10,706 nucleotides of DNA from an uncultured Verrucomicrobiae bacterium. Lineage in GTDB: Bacteria; Verrucomicrobiota; Verrucomicrobiia; Verrucomicrobiales; Akkermansiaceae. Where the stretch lies: positions 1 to 10,706 of the forward strand of contig CALGOH010000086.1 in NCBI GenBank assembly GCA_937957985.1. Reading direction: 5' to 3'. The notes under the pieces are model-generated. The model was given only the letters and a program-made list of their open reading frames with translations, was not told where the DNA came from and did no database searches. Made by a program: the position numbers and the translations under genes. Of this stretch, positions 1 through 7,622 are shown piece after piece. Each line of letters opens with the position of its first letter. Position 1 is the stretch's first letter.

Positions 1-3000
1 AGCTCGGCGTGTCGCCGTCCTCGTCGGTCGCGCTGCCGGCGAGTGTCCCGGCGTAGGCGGCATCCTCGGTGGCGTCGGCTCCCGCGATCGGGTCGGCGGT
101 GAAGGCCGGTGCATCGTTGGTGTTGAGCACCGTGATGTTCAAGGTCGCTTCCACTGGGGTGGGAACGAACGTGTCGGTCACACTCACCACGAAGGCATTG
201 GCACCCACATCGTCATTGGTCGGGGTGCCGGAGAGTGTGCCGTCGAGCGCCACGTTCAACCATGCAGGACCACTTACCTTGGCAAACTCGAGTGAGTCAC
301 CGGTGTTTCCATCGCTTGCATCATCGGCCAGCGTCGATGCATAGGCCGAATCCTCGGTGGCATCCGCTTCGTTGACGGGGTCCGCGGTCCAGACCGGCGC
401 GACATTCACCTCGTTCACCGTCATGGTGGTGTCGTCGACGATGGCGGCGGTGGTGTCGAGCGGGTTGCCCGCCACGTCCGCGAGCATGGCCCCTGCCGAC
501 ACCTGCAGTTGCAGGCTGCCGGGGGCAGTCGGGGTCACCCCCACGCTGAACACACCCGGTGAGGTCTCGGTCACGGTGCCGATGGTGACCGGAGCGCTGC
601 CTGCATTCGAGAAGTCGGCCGCATCCACGGTTGCCTCATCCATGTCCTCGCTGAAGGTCACGGTGTAGATCACCGGGTTGTTCTCGGTGACATCCGAGCC
701 TGACCGGTCGTCGACGATGTCGGTGCCCGCCAGCGTCGGCGGGGTCGTGTCCGGGGCGCTTTCAATCAGCCTGAGCTGGCAGCCGTTGATGGTGAGGTTC
801 GCCTGGCCGACCGGGGTGGCGGTGAGGCCGCCGTAGGCCCGGGCAAGGAATTGCTGGGTGTCGGAAGCGGCGATGAAGGTGCCGATCGCATACTGTCCAT
901 ATCCACCTTCGGCGGTTTCCCGGATCAGGGTGGCATGTCCCGGAGTCCCGGGGACCGGGGTCTCGGCCATCCCGCCGTTGTTCACAACCATGCCGTTTTC
1001 CATCGCCACGCTGACATTGTCCCCGTGCCAGACCTGGATCTGATAGGTGCTGCCCGGGGTGAGACCGGTGAAGGTGAAGGTGGCCGTTCCCGAGCTCTGG
1101 CGGTCCGCGAACTTCATCAGGGTCGCATAAGCCGCGTTGGCTCCGCTGTAGCTGCCGCCGCGGGTGCCGATCGTGTCGAGATGCGACGGGCTGTCGAAGA
1201 CGAAACCGTCGTCGAAGGTCACGCCGTTGATGTCGAAGGTGGTTCCATCGACCACATTCCCGGTGCCAAGGTCGGCACCGCCGTGTGCCTGGACCAACGT
1301 GCCATCCGTGGAGATGTCGGTGACGTTGCCCGAGATGTCGAACACCTGCCACGCGATTTCCCCGGGCGTCAGGGCGGCAGGGCCCAGCGAGACGACGAGA
1401 TCCACGGCGGTGCCTTCATCCACGGTCGAACCACCTGCCGGAGTCTGGCTGATCACATCGCCTTCCGCGACCGCCTCATCATGCTGGCTGGTCAGCGTGC
1501 CCACCACCAGGCTGGCGGCCACGATGTCGGATTCCGCGGCTGCCTGCGCCAGGCCCACCACATCGGGGACGGTCGTCTGCGGAGGCCCCAGCGAAACCAC
1601 GAGATCCACACCGGTGCCTTCGGCAACACTGGAGCCGCCGGCCGGGTTCTGGCTGATGACCGCTCCCGTCGGAACCCCGGAATCATGCTGGCTCGTCACG
1701 GCGCCCACCACGAGGTTGGCGGCCACGATGCTCGCCTCGGCGGTGGCCTGGGCCTGCGCGACCACGTCGGGCACCGTGGTCAGCGGAGGCCCGAGCGAAA
1801 TGACGAGATCCACGGCGGAATCGACATCCACCGTGTTGCCGCCACCCGGATTCTGGCTGATCACGATGCCTGCGGGTACCCCTGCATCGTACTGGCTCGT
1901 CACCGCACCCACCACCAGGCTGGCGGCGACGATGTCCGCTTCCGCCGTTGCCTGCGCCAATCCGACCACATTCGGAACCGTGGTCTGCGGCGCCCCCACG
2001 GTGATCGTGGTGTCATCGAGGATCGCGGATGCCGTGTCCAGCGGGTTGCCGGCAAGGTCGGTCACCGCCGCACCGGAGTTGACCTGAAGTTGCAGCGTGC
2101 CGGTGGTCTGCGGCGTCATCCGCACCTGATAGATGCTCGGAGAGACCTCGACCACCGTGCCAATGGTCGCCGCTGCCGCCCCAGCATTGCCGAAGTCGCT
2201 GTGACTGATGGTCGAGCCGTCCATGTCCTCGCTGAAGGTGACCTCATAGACGACCACCTCACCGATCGCTGCCGGGGCCCCGCCCCGGTCGTCCACGATG
2301 TCGGAGGAGGCCAGGGTGGGAGGCGTCGCATCAGGCGCGCTGGCGGTCAGCCTGAGCTGGCAGCCGTTGATGGTGGTGTTGGATTGCGCGCTGGGAGTCG
2401 CGTTGAGGCCGCCATAGGCACGGGCAAGGAATTGCTGGGTGGTGGAATCGGCGACGAAGGTGCCGATGGCATACTGCCCGTATCCACCCTCCGAAGTTTC
2501 CCGGATCAGGGTCGCATGCCCCGGCGTGCCGGGGACCGGGGTGTTGGCAATGCCGCCGTCGTTGACAACCATGCCATTGTCCGTGGCCGTGCTGACGTTG
2601 TCGCCATGCCAGACCTGGATCTGGTAGGTGCTGCCCGGTGTGAGTCCGGTGAAGGTGAAGGTCGCGTTGCCGGAGCCCCGGCGGTCCGCAATCGACATCA
2701 GGGTTCCGTAGGCGGCGTTGGCACCGCTGTAGCTGCCCCCGCGGTTGCCGATGGTGTCGAGGTGCGACGGGCTGTCGAAGACGAAGCCGTCGTCGAAGGT
2801 CACCCCGTTGATGTCGAAGGTGCTGCCATCGACCACGTTGCCGGTGCCCAGGTCCGCGCCGCCATGCGCCTCGACCAAAGAACCGGCGGTGATGACATCG
2901 GTGACGCTGCCCGAGATGTCAAAGACCTCCCAGGCGATCTGTCCCGGCGTCACGCTGCTGATCGTGGCGAACTCCGGGGCGGATGCCACGGACATGTTCC

Positions 3001-6000
3001 GGTTGATGCTCTTGTCCCGGGCCGTGACGGTGTAGGAGTAGGTGCCGGCACTCAGTCCGGTGTCGGTGTAGGTCGGGCTGTCCTGCCATCCGCTGTCGTT
3101 GCCGCTGCCCGACGTGCAGGTGAAGTAATATTCCACGCCGTTGGGATCGGTGGCGGTGGTCGCCGTCATCGTGATCGCGACGCCATTGGCCGTCGGGGAG
3201 ATGGCAAAGGTCAGCGGATCAGGCGTCGGAGCCGTGACATCCTCCGTGGACGTCGCCAGTCCGGCCACCGCCGCGAAGCTGCTGCCGATCCGGATCTCGT
3301 CGACTGCGTTGAAATCCCGGTTCTGGCTGAAGGTGAGCATGTTGAGGGTGCTCTCATCGATCACATGGGTGGTGGAGGTCGCATGACGGTCGAAAATGCC
3401 TTCATCCAGTGTCAGGCCCTCGGGGAAGGCGTAGGCGGTGACCGTGTCGGTCGCCCCGTACTCAAACTCCAGGGCGACCACCCAGTCGGCGTTGTAGACG
3501 CCCAGCCGCTCGCTCTCCGCCACGATCGCACCGCCATCGAAGAACAACGGGGTGAGACTGCTTGCGGAGGAGTTCATCCCGCGGCCCACGCCGATGCCGT
3601 CGCCCGCACCGCTGCCGAAGGAGCCCGAGGTGTCGAGTTGCCTGCCGCGGTCGGCGAAGCTGTCGGTCGCCAGGGCCAGCCCGACATGAGCGCCGTAGTT
3701 GTGATTCGGGAAATGCCAGACCGCACTCATCCACAACACCCCGTCCGGGCCGGCCATGGTCCCGGCATCCTGCGCCAGCGGCCGGCAGGCCTCGAAGACG
3801 TCGTTGGAATCCGCGGCGATGTAGCGGCTGCCACCGACCGGCTGCATCGGAAAGCCATCGAAGATGCCATCCCAGGCGGGCGTTCCCCCGGTGCCACCGC
3901 TTTCGTCGTAGACAAGGGCCACGCTCGGACCTTGCGGGCCATCCTGCCAGGCTCCGGTCATGCCGGTCCCGCCGGCGGCACCGGCCAGGCCCGCACCCGC
4001 AGGGTAATCGAAGGGCTCATACACCTGGACTTCCAGTTGGGCGGGATCGATCGTGATTGTCACCGTGACCTCCTGGGAGGTCTGTCCGAAGCTGTCGGTC
4101 ACGGCGAAGTTGAAGTGGTCCGTGCCGGTGTGGTAGGTGGCGTCGGAAGTGTAGGTCAGGTCGGGCGCCGTGCCCGAGAGCGAGCCGTGAAGGGGCTGGC
4201 TGGTCACGGTGAAGACCAATGGCGCGCCCTCCGGGTCGTTGCCGGCCAGGGTGATCGCGGTCGGCGTCGCCGGCGGCACGGGCACCTGCTGCGCGGTCGC
4301 GGTGGGCGGCTGGTTCGGGGGCAGCGTGCCATCGGTGTCGTAGAGCGTCACCGCCACCGTCCCGGTGATCTCGGAAAGCCCGCGGGCATCGACCACCGCC
4401 ACCTCGAACAGGTAGTGGCCCGGGGTGTTGTCGAAGGTGATGGTGGTGTCCTTGGCGGTTGCGGTCCCGTTCTCCGAGAAGCTCGCGGTGCCGGAGCCAT
4501 GGACCTGGCGCCAGGTGTAGGTCAGCTCGCCCTTGGCATGATCGGTGACGCCGGCACGCAGCCGGGTCGAATTCGCCGGCAAGGTCAGCTCCGCGGCATC
4601 GCTGACCACCCAGTCGAAGCTCTTGAGGTAGGTCGGCGCAGGCGGGTTGTCATCCTGCTGGATCAGATCCAACAGGATTTGTGCCTGGAGCACATTGTTT
4701 TCCGCAGCGAACGTGTTTGAATGCGTGGCGATGAAATCCTGACAGAGTTGCCTGATCTCCGGGTCGGGCCTGACCAGCGCATTGGTTCCGGCGAAGGCCT
4801 GCAGGTCCTGCAGCATCTGGCCGTAAAGGTCCCGGTTGGCATTGTAGATGAAGTCGGCCCGGATCGAGCGCTCGACGATCGGCGCCGCCTCGGCGTAGTC
4901 AAACCGCACCAGGGCGTCCATCGACTTGACCCGGGCACCATCGGCAAACATCGGATCGGCGGGCGACCGGTAGAGCGCGGAGTCCACCACCGTGTCGCCC
5001 AGCGCCTCAACATCCGCCTGGTTCAGCGCGTCGAACAACTGGCTCAACGAACTGCGGCCGATCCCCGAGGGGGAGTAGGCGATCGCCTCGATCGCGGGAT
5101 AGAGCAACTGGCGGTCGACCCCGGTGAGGTCGACCCCGTTCGCCGGGCTGCCGAGGATTCCCGAGGAGGAGAACAGCAGGTTGCCCATCCGGTAGAGGTC
5201 GTGGTGCAGCGGGTCGCGCGGATCCATCGGGAAGGTCGCGCGTTTGGAGGCACCGGCGGCGGCCAGCACGGTGTTCAATTCCGTGTCCTTCGCCGGATTG
5301 TCGATCAGCGCCTTTGCGGCAAGTCGCCGGATGTGGGCATCTGGATCGCCCAGCAGCGCGGAGAGCACCGGTGCCGACGAGGGGTCGGCCACCTTCTCCA
5401 GGGTCATGATGGCTCCCTCCCGCGAGTCGCCCACTGGATCGCTGGCGAGCGCATGCAGCGTTCCGATGTCGGTGGCATCCAGCGTCATGGCCGCCAGGGC
5501 GTTCGATGCCCGGACGTGCACGACCGCCGACCAGTCGCCGAGGTCGGCGATCAGTTCCGCCTTGCTTCGCGCCGTCTCGTCATAGCTTCCCGAGGCATGT
5601 GCCTCGGCGGCCTCCGCCGCGTTCAGCACGCCCGCCGCCCGGCCACGGCCGGTCATGTGCAGTCGCTTGAGCGGCAGCGCATAGGTCAGGACGTAGGGCA
5701 TCGTGTTGTTGAACGCGGTGTAGTTGTCGTGGGTGTAGATGTGGTTGTAGGCGAAGCTGCCGTCCCACTTGCGTGCCAGGTCGTAGAGCCAGCTGATCTC
5801 GGCGAAGTAGTTCTTGATCGCATCGTCCCCGCCGTGGGCGGCACCGAGCGGCGTCCACCAGTTCTGGAAGTAACACCCGGTGTGTCCGGTTTCGTATTCG
5901 CGGAACCCGGCAGCAGACATCTTGGCGAAGTACTTGCTCTCCTCCTCCTTGCCGGCGGCCAGGCCGAAGACCAGCGCCGCGGCACCGCTCTTGCCGTTGC

Positions 6001-7147
6001 TGGTGAATTCCGTGGCGGCCGGTTCGTGTTCGCCGTAGGGGATCACGCCCCGACCTTTGTAGGAGCCGTAGAAGGTCAGGCCGCGTTCGATGCTCAGATC
6101 GAGCGCCGGGTCGGTCACGCCGCATTCCTTCGCCAGCATCAATCCGTAGAGGCCGGGGACCGCCGACGAGTTGATCGCCCCGTAGCCGCCCATCATCGGG
6201 GTAGGGTCGCCATCCGGCCAACGGAAATTGGCGAAGATGTGGCCAAAGGTCCCGAACACGCTTTGGCCCGCAGTGATTTCATCGACATAGGCCTGGATTC
6301 CGTCGAACACCCCGCCGTTCGGGTGCTCGCCATAGTTGAGATAGTATTCGGCCAGGGTGATCAGCGTGTGTCCGCGCTGCCAACCGGGCTTGCCGGCACC
6401 CGGCAGGCCGTTCACGGGAATCAGAGGGGCGATCTCGGCATCGATCTGCGCCTTCATCGCGGCGTGATCCGGGTGGGCCGGGTCATCGAGGGCCATCAGG
6501 GCAAGAGTCCCCAGGCCCCAGGTCCCGGGATTGTCCTGCGCCAGAAGCGCCTGACGCGCATTCTCGGCGATCAGGTCGCACTTGGCGTCCGAAACGGGGG
6601 CATCCGGACCGTAGGCGCCAAGGTACTGCAAGGTCAGGGTATAGGTCGAACTGCTGCCGCCGCGCCAGACCTTCAGCTTCAATTCCGGAGTGGTCCGGGC
6701 TTCGGCGGCGGCGATGGCGAGGGCCAGCGACTTGCGGGCGTCCGCGGTGAAGTCCACCGGCGTGGACCCATCCCCACTCGCCCCCAGGATCACGTCGTCG
6801 ATCTGAATCCCGGCCAGACTGCCCGGAGACCCCGCATCCACGGCACTCACCAGGATCTGGCGGCTTTGGCCGGTGTAGTTGAAGTCGCCCAGCAAGGCCT
6901 TCGGGTCCTTTTCGCGATAGACCCAGCCCTTGAGGCCGGATGGACCGAGGTTGATGCTGGTCTTGGTGATCGTGTCGGCACTGGGGTAGGCCGGATCGCC
7001 CGGATTGGTCAGATCCGGCGGAGCCGCCAGCGCCGAAACGATGAGGACCGGCACCACCAGAAGAACCGCCAACGGTCTCCGCAAGGTGCTTGTTGGGAAC
7101 GATCGGCCAAGGGCAGGTGAAACGGGAGCAGGGGTTTGTTTTTTCAT
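1..7147 (-). CDS. Giant secreted multidomain protein, DUF6288-like head with PASTA, Ig-like and cadherin-like chain (3' end outside window)
   Basis: One frame runs from ATG at 7147 to base 1 without a stop, at least 2,382 residues. The upstream in-frame stop is at 7208-7210 and no other in-frame ATG lies between, so this start is favoured; there is no clear Shine-Dalgarno. Domains by approximate residue: signal peptide 1-42 (RR, hydrophobic run, SALAA); PDZ-like 60-178 (GLKGWV, then a GSLAGIQIDDVI-type turn); DUF6288-like helical domain 185-505 (GWQRGH at 255, GHTG, WW at 430-431, RKWDGSF, PLKRLHMTG); HEAT-like 530-625; PKD/Ig-like 838-938; cadherin-like 944-1030; LamG-like 1040-1300 (YEPFDYPAG to DEIRIG); Ig/Fn3-like 1308-1393; beta-sandwich A1 1400-1600; SwmB/Big_5-like B1 1606-1717; three PASTA 1721-1924; A2 1927-2127; B2 2133-2244; He_PIG/cadherin-like repeats from 2250. 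The family assignments are from memory of motifs. Likely role is surface adhesion or polymer binding; no catalytic residues are recognised. The C-terminus and any sorting signal are not visible. Confidence 0.93.
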   Translation of the reverse strand, partial: MKKQTPAPVSPALGRSFPTSTLRRPLAVLLVVPVLIVSALAAPPDLTNPGDPAYPSADTITKTSINLGPSGLKGWVYREKDPKALLGDFNYTGQSRQILVSAVDAGSPGSLAGIQIDDVILGASGDGSTPVDFTADARKSLALAIAAAEARTTPELKLKVWRGGSSSTYTLTLQYLGAYGPDAPVSDAKCDLIAENARQALLAQDNPGTWGLGTLALMALDDPAHPDHAAMKAQIDAEIAPLIPVNGLPGAGKPGWQRGHTLITLAEYYLNYGEHPNGGVFDGIQAYVDEITAGQSVFGTFGHIFANFRWPDGDPTPMMGGYGAINSSAVPGLYGLMLAKECGVTDPALDLSIERGLTFYGSYKGRGVIPYGEHEPAATEFTSNGKSGAAALVFGLAAGKEEESKYFAKMSAAGFREYETGHTGCYFQNWWTPLGAAHGGDDAIKNYFAEISWLYDLARKWDGSFAYNHIYTHDNYTAFNNTMPYVLTYALPLKRLHMTGRGRAAGVLNAAEAAEAHASGSYDETARSKAELIADLGDWSAVVHVRASNALAAMTLDATDIGTLHALASDPVGDSREGAIMTLEKVADPSSAPVLSALLGDPDAHIRRLAAKALIDNPAKDTELNTVLAAAGASKRATFPMDPRDPLHHDLYRMGNLLFSSSGILGSPANGVDLTGVDRQLLYPAIEAIAYSPSGIGRSSLSQLFDALNQADVEALGDTVVDSALYRSPADPMFADGARVKSMDALVRFDYAEAAPIVERSIRADFIYNANRDLYGQMLQDLQAFAGTNALVRPDPEIRQLCQDFIATHSNTFAAENNVLQAQILLDLIQQDDNPPAPTYLKSFDWVVSDAAELTLPANSTRLRAGVTDHAKGELTYTWRQVHGSGTASFSENGTATAKDTTITFDNTPGHYLFEVAVVDARGLSEITGTVAVTLYDTDGTLPPNQPPTATAQQVPVPPATPTAITLAGNDPEGAPLVFTVTSQPLHGSLSGTAPDLTYTSDATYHTGTDHFNFAVTDSFGQTSQEVTVTITIDPAQLEVQVYEPFDYPAGAGLAGAAGGTGMTGAWQDGPQGPSVALVYDESGGTGGTPAWDGIFDGFPMQPVGGSRYIAADSNDVFEACRPLAQDAGTMAGPDGVLWMSAVWHFPNHNYGAHVGLALATDSFADRGRQLDTSGSFGSGAGDGIGVGRGMNSSASSLTPLFFDGGAIVAESERLGVYNADWVVALEFEYGATDTVTAYAFPEGLTLDEGIFDRHATSTTHVIDESTLNMLTFSQNRDFNAVDEIRIGSSFAAVAGLATSTEDVTAPTPDPLTFAISPTANGVAITMTATTATDPNGVEYYFTCTSGSGNDSGWQDSPTYTDTGLSAGTYSYTVTARDKSINRNMSVASAPEFATISSVTPGQIAWEVFDISGSVTDVITAGSLVEAHGGADLGTGNVVDGSTFDINGVTFDDGFVFDSPSHLDTIGNRGGSYSGANAAYGTLMSIADRRGSGNATFTFTGLTPGSTYQIQVWHGDNVSTATDNGMVVNDGGIANTPVPGTPGHATLIRETSEGGYGQYAIGTFVADSTTQQFLARAYGGLNATPSAQSNTTINGCQLRLTASAPDATPPTLASSDIVDDRGGAPAAIGEVVVYEVTFSEDMDGSTISHSDFGNAGAAAATIGTVVEVSPSIYQVRMTPQTTGTLQLQVNSGAAVTDLAGNPLDTASAILDDTTITVGAPQTTVPNVVGLAQATAEADIVAASLVVGAVTSQYDAGVPAGIVISQNPGGGNTVDVDSAVDLVISLGPPLTTVPDVVAQAQATAEASIVAANLVVGAVTSQHDSGVPTGAVISQNPAGGSSVAEGTGVDLVVSLGPPQTTVPDVVGLAQAAAESDIVAASLVVGTLTSQHDEAVAEGDVISQTPAGGSTVDEGTAVDLVVSLGPAALTPGEIAWQVFDISGNVTDISTDGTLVQAHGGADLGTGNVVDGTTFDINGVTFDDGFVFDSPSHLDTIGTRGGSYSGANAAYATLMKFADRQSSGTATFTFTGLTPGSTYQIQVWHGDNVSVAMENGMVVNNGGMAETPVPGTPGHATLIRETAEGGYGQYAIGTFIAASDTQQFLARAYGGLTATPVGQANLTINGCQLRLIESAPDTTPPTLAGTDIVDDRSGSDVTENNPVIYTVTFSEDMDEATVDAADFSNAGSAPVTIGTVTETSPGVFSVGVTPTAPGSLQLQVSAGAMLADVAGNPLDTTAAIVDDTTMTVNEVNVAPVWTADPVNEADATEDSAYASTLADDASDGNTGDSLEFAKVSGPAWLNVALDGTLSGTPTNDDVGANAFVVSVTDTFVPTPVEATLNITVLNTNDAPAFTADPIAGADATEDAAYAGTLAGSATDEDGDTPS
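416..1369 (-). repeat. Duplicated module block A2-B2, second copy
   Basis: This is the second copy of the 954-base A-B block, encoding residues 1927-2244. The conserved tryptophan of IAWQVFD and the arginine of GCQLRL are 193 residues apart, exactly as in the first copy. The two blocks are offset by 1,581 bases and enclose the PASTA triplet. The B copies differ more than the A copies, for example VTENNPVIYTV against AIGEVVVYEV, so the halves may be under different constraint or may have been homogenised unequally. Confidence 0.88.
1376..1987 (-). repeat. Three tandem 204-base repeats encoding PASTA domains
   Basis: Within the giant gene, residues 1721-1924 are three consecutive 68-residue units, each starting TTVP(D/N)VV and ending V(V/I)SLGP. 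The unit boundaries fall exactly 204 bases apart (the proline of TVP is at residues 1725, 1793 and 1861). Each contains the PASTA-like pattern: an N-terminal VPxVVxxxxxxAE helix, a Q(H/Y)D turn, and VISQxPxGG followed by a closing strand. The units are close at both base and protein level, which points to recent tandem duplication. PASTA domains are best known from Ser/Thr kinases and penicillin-binding proteins that bind muropeptides. Here they sit in a secreted protein without a kinase, so ligand binding is only inferred. Confidence 0.88.
1997..2950 (-). repeat. Duplicated module block A1-B1, first copy
   Basis: This stretch encodes residues 1400-1717 of the giant protein. Module A (603 bases) runs from TPGQIAWEVFD to GCQLRL and contains GLTPGSTYQIQVWHGDN, a beta-sandwich type common in verrucomicrobial exoproteins. 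Module B (336 bases) runs from DATPPTL to DDTTITV and contains VTFSEDMD and AGNPLDT, like the SwmB/Big_5 Ig-like family. It pairs with the copy at 416-1369: both A copies and both B copies have identical lengths, and several stretches match almost base for base. Confidence 0.88.
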
Positions 7148-7196
7148 CCGGTCGGGCTTGGGGTTTCTGGCTTTGTTGAGATCCACCACCTGTTTC

Positions 7197-7212
7197 GGTG
7201 ACGGCCATCACC
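7197..7212. promoter_or_regulatory. 16-base near-perfect palindrome upstream of the giant gene
   Basis: GGTGACGGCCATCACC is a dyad with seven of eight base pairs matching, centred about 57 bases upstream of the ATG at 7147. It lies between the AT-rich island and the start codon. It could be an operator or a hairpin in the leader RNA. An imperfect half-site, GGTGACGG on the minus strand, recurs near 7262-7269. The function is unknown. Confidence 0.3.
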
Positions 7213-7280
7213 AACAGAAAAAGATGCTACTTCTGATAGTGATAGATTGTTGAAAAGCCAGTCCGTCACCATTATTTCAA
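7208..7280 (-). promoter_or_regulatory. AT-rich island, candidate promoter region of the giant gene
   Basis: Against a very GC-rich background, this stretch 60-130 bases upstream of the giant gene's ATG is mostly A+T. On the minus strand it includes TTGAAATAAT, TTTTCAACAATC, a short tandem CTATCACTATCA, and CATCTTTTTCTG. A six-base inverted repeat (TTGAAA at 7250-7255, TTTCAA at 7275-7280) lies inside. I could not place a good -35/-10 pair, and no sigma-54 GG-N10-GC element fits. The position and composition suggest a promoter, but the exact site is not determined. Confidence 0.3.
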
Positions 7281-7300
7281 GCATCGAAGTCCGCGTCATC

Positions 7301-7340
7301 CTGTCTGCTATCCGGACAGCTTTCGCGCTTCTCACCGGAT
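7301..7340 (-). other. Overlapping inverted repeats, candidate structured leader RNA
   Basis: On the minus strand, ATCCGG (7340-7335) can pair with CCGGAT (7315-7310) around a 19-base segment containing GCGAAAGC, a possible GNRA-type tetraloop. Immediately downstream CTGTC (7319-7315) can pair with GACAG (7305-7301). The two pairings share bases at 7315, so they compete at their edges. The arms are short and chance occurrence is possible. Confidence 0.2.
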
Positions 7341-7503
7341 CTTCCTCCTCCTTCACCTGACAGCTTCTCCGGTGGCCGGGTTGCGGTGATGCGAGTTGGC
7401 ACCGCCCCGGGAAACACAGCTTGAGCCTGATGCCCGACGTGTTGGATCGCCTTGGAAATTGCGAGGTCTGTGAAGCGAAAGACAGACGGGAAGCCAGCGA
7501 AGT

Positions 7504-7535
7504 CCGTGCCCATTGGGATTGGGTAGGGCCCACGG
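7504..7535 (-). terminator. Possible hairpin downstream of the hydrolase operon
   Basis: On the minus strand CCGTGGGCCC can pair with GGGCACGG, giving eight pairs with a two-base bulge and a 14-base loop. It lies about 90-120 bases after the hydrolase stop codon. No T-tract follows, so it is not a classical intrinsic terminator; it could stabilise a transcript end or be fortuitous. Confidence 0.2.
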
Positions 7536-7622
7536 TAGTTTCATCGTGCCACAGCACAATCCCCCGGGCCCGAGGTATGTGGGCAGGCGGAGTGAGCGGG
7601 AGGGCAAGTTGCTGCCGCACGA

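Larger units (their letters stand above)
7148..7622. other. 475-base intergenic gap between the hydrolase gene and the giant gene
   Basis: I find no convincing gene here. A minus-strand frame of 158 codons crosses the whole gap, but its product is rich in Arg and Ser, has no recognisable domain, and ends just inside the giant gene's start. The gap holds an AT-rich island next to the giant gene, several inverted repeats, and a purine-rich tract (minus-strand GAAGGAGGAGGAAG, near 7344-7357). It most likely contains the 3' untranslated end of the operon and the promoter and leader of the giant gene. Confidence 0.6.

Noticed and set aside
1376..1987. CRISPR-like array
   Set aside because: The repeat unit is 204 bases and wholly coding, giving PASTA domains; there are no short repeats separated by unique spacers.
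851..4720. 1,289-codon plus-strand open reading frame
   Set aside because: It is exactly antisense to the giant gene. The product is rich in Arg, Gly, His and Asp with no signal peptide or domain, while the minus frame has a signal peptide and clear families throughout.
4721..7120. 799-codon plus-strand open reading frame
   Set aside because: Same antisense register as the previous frame; its limits coincide with TCA codons of the giant gene.
6483..7214. 243-codon minus-strand frame overlapping the start of the giant gene
   Set aside because: It is a shifted frame of the PDZ-like region and its product is low-complexity and Arg/Gly-rich.
7144..7620. 158-codon minus-strand frame in the intergenic gap, with overlapping smaller frames on both strands
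   Set aside because: No recognisable domain, atypical composition, and it overlaps the giant gene's start. I treat the gap as non-coding, with moderate confidence.
7148..7622. Sigma-54 promoter as found before some PEP-CTERM operons
   Set aside because: I looked for TGGC-N8-TGC type spacing on the minus strand; candidates such as TGGCTTTTCAAC lack the downstream GC element.
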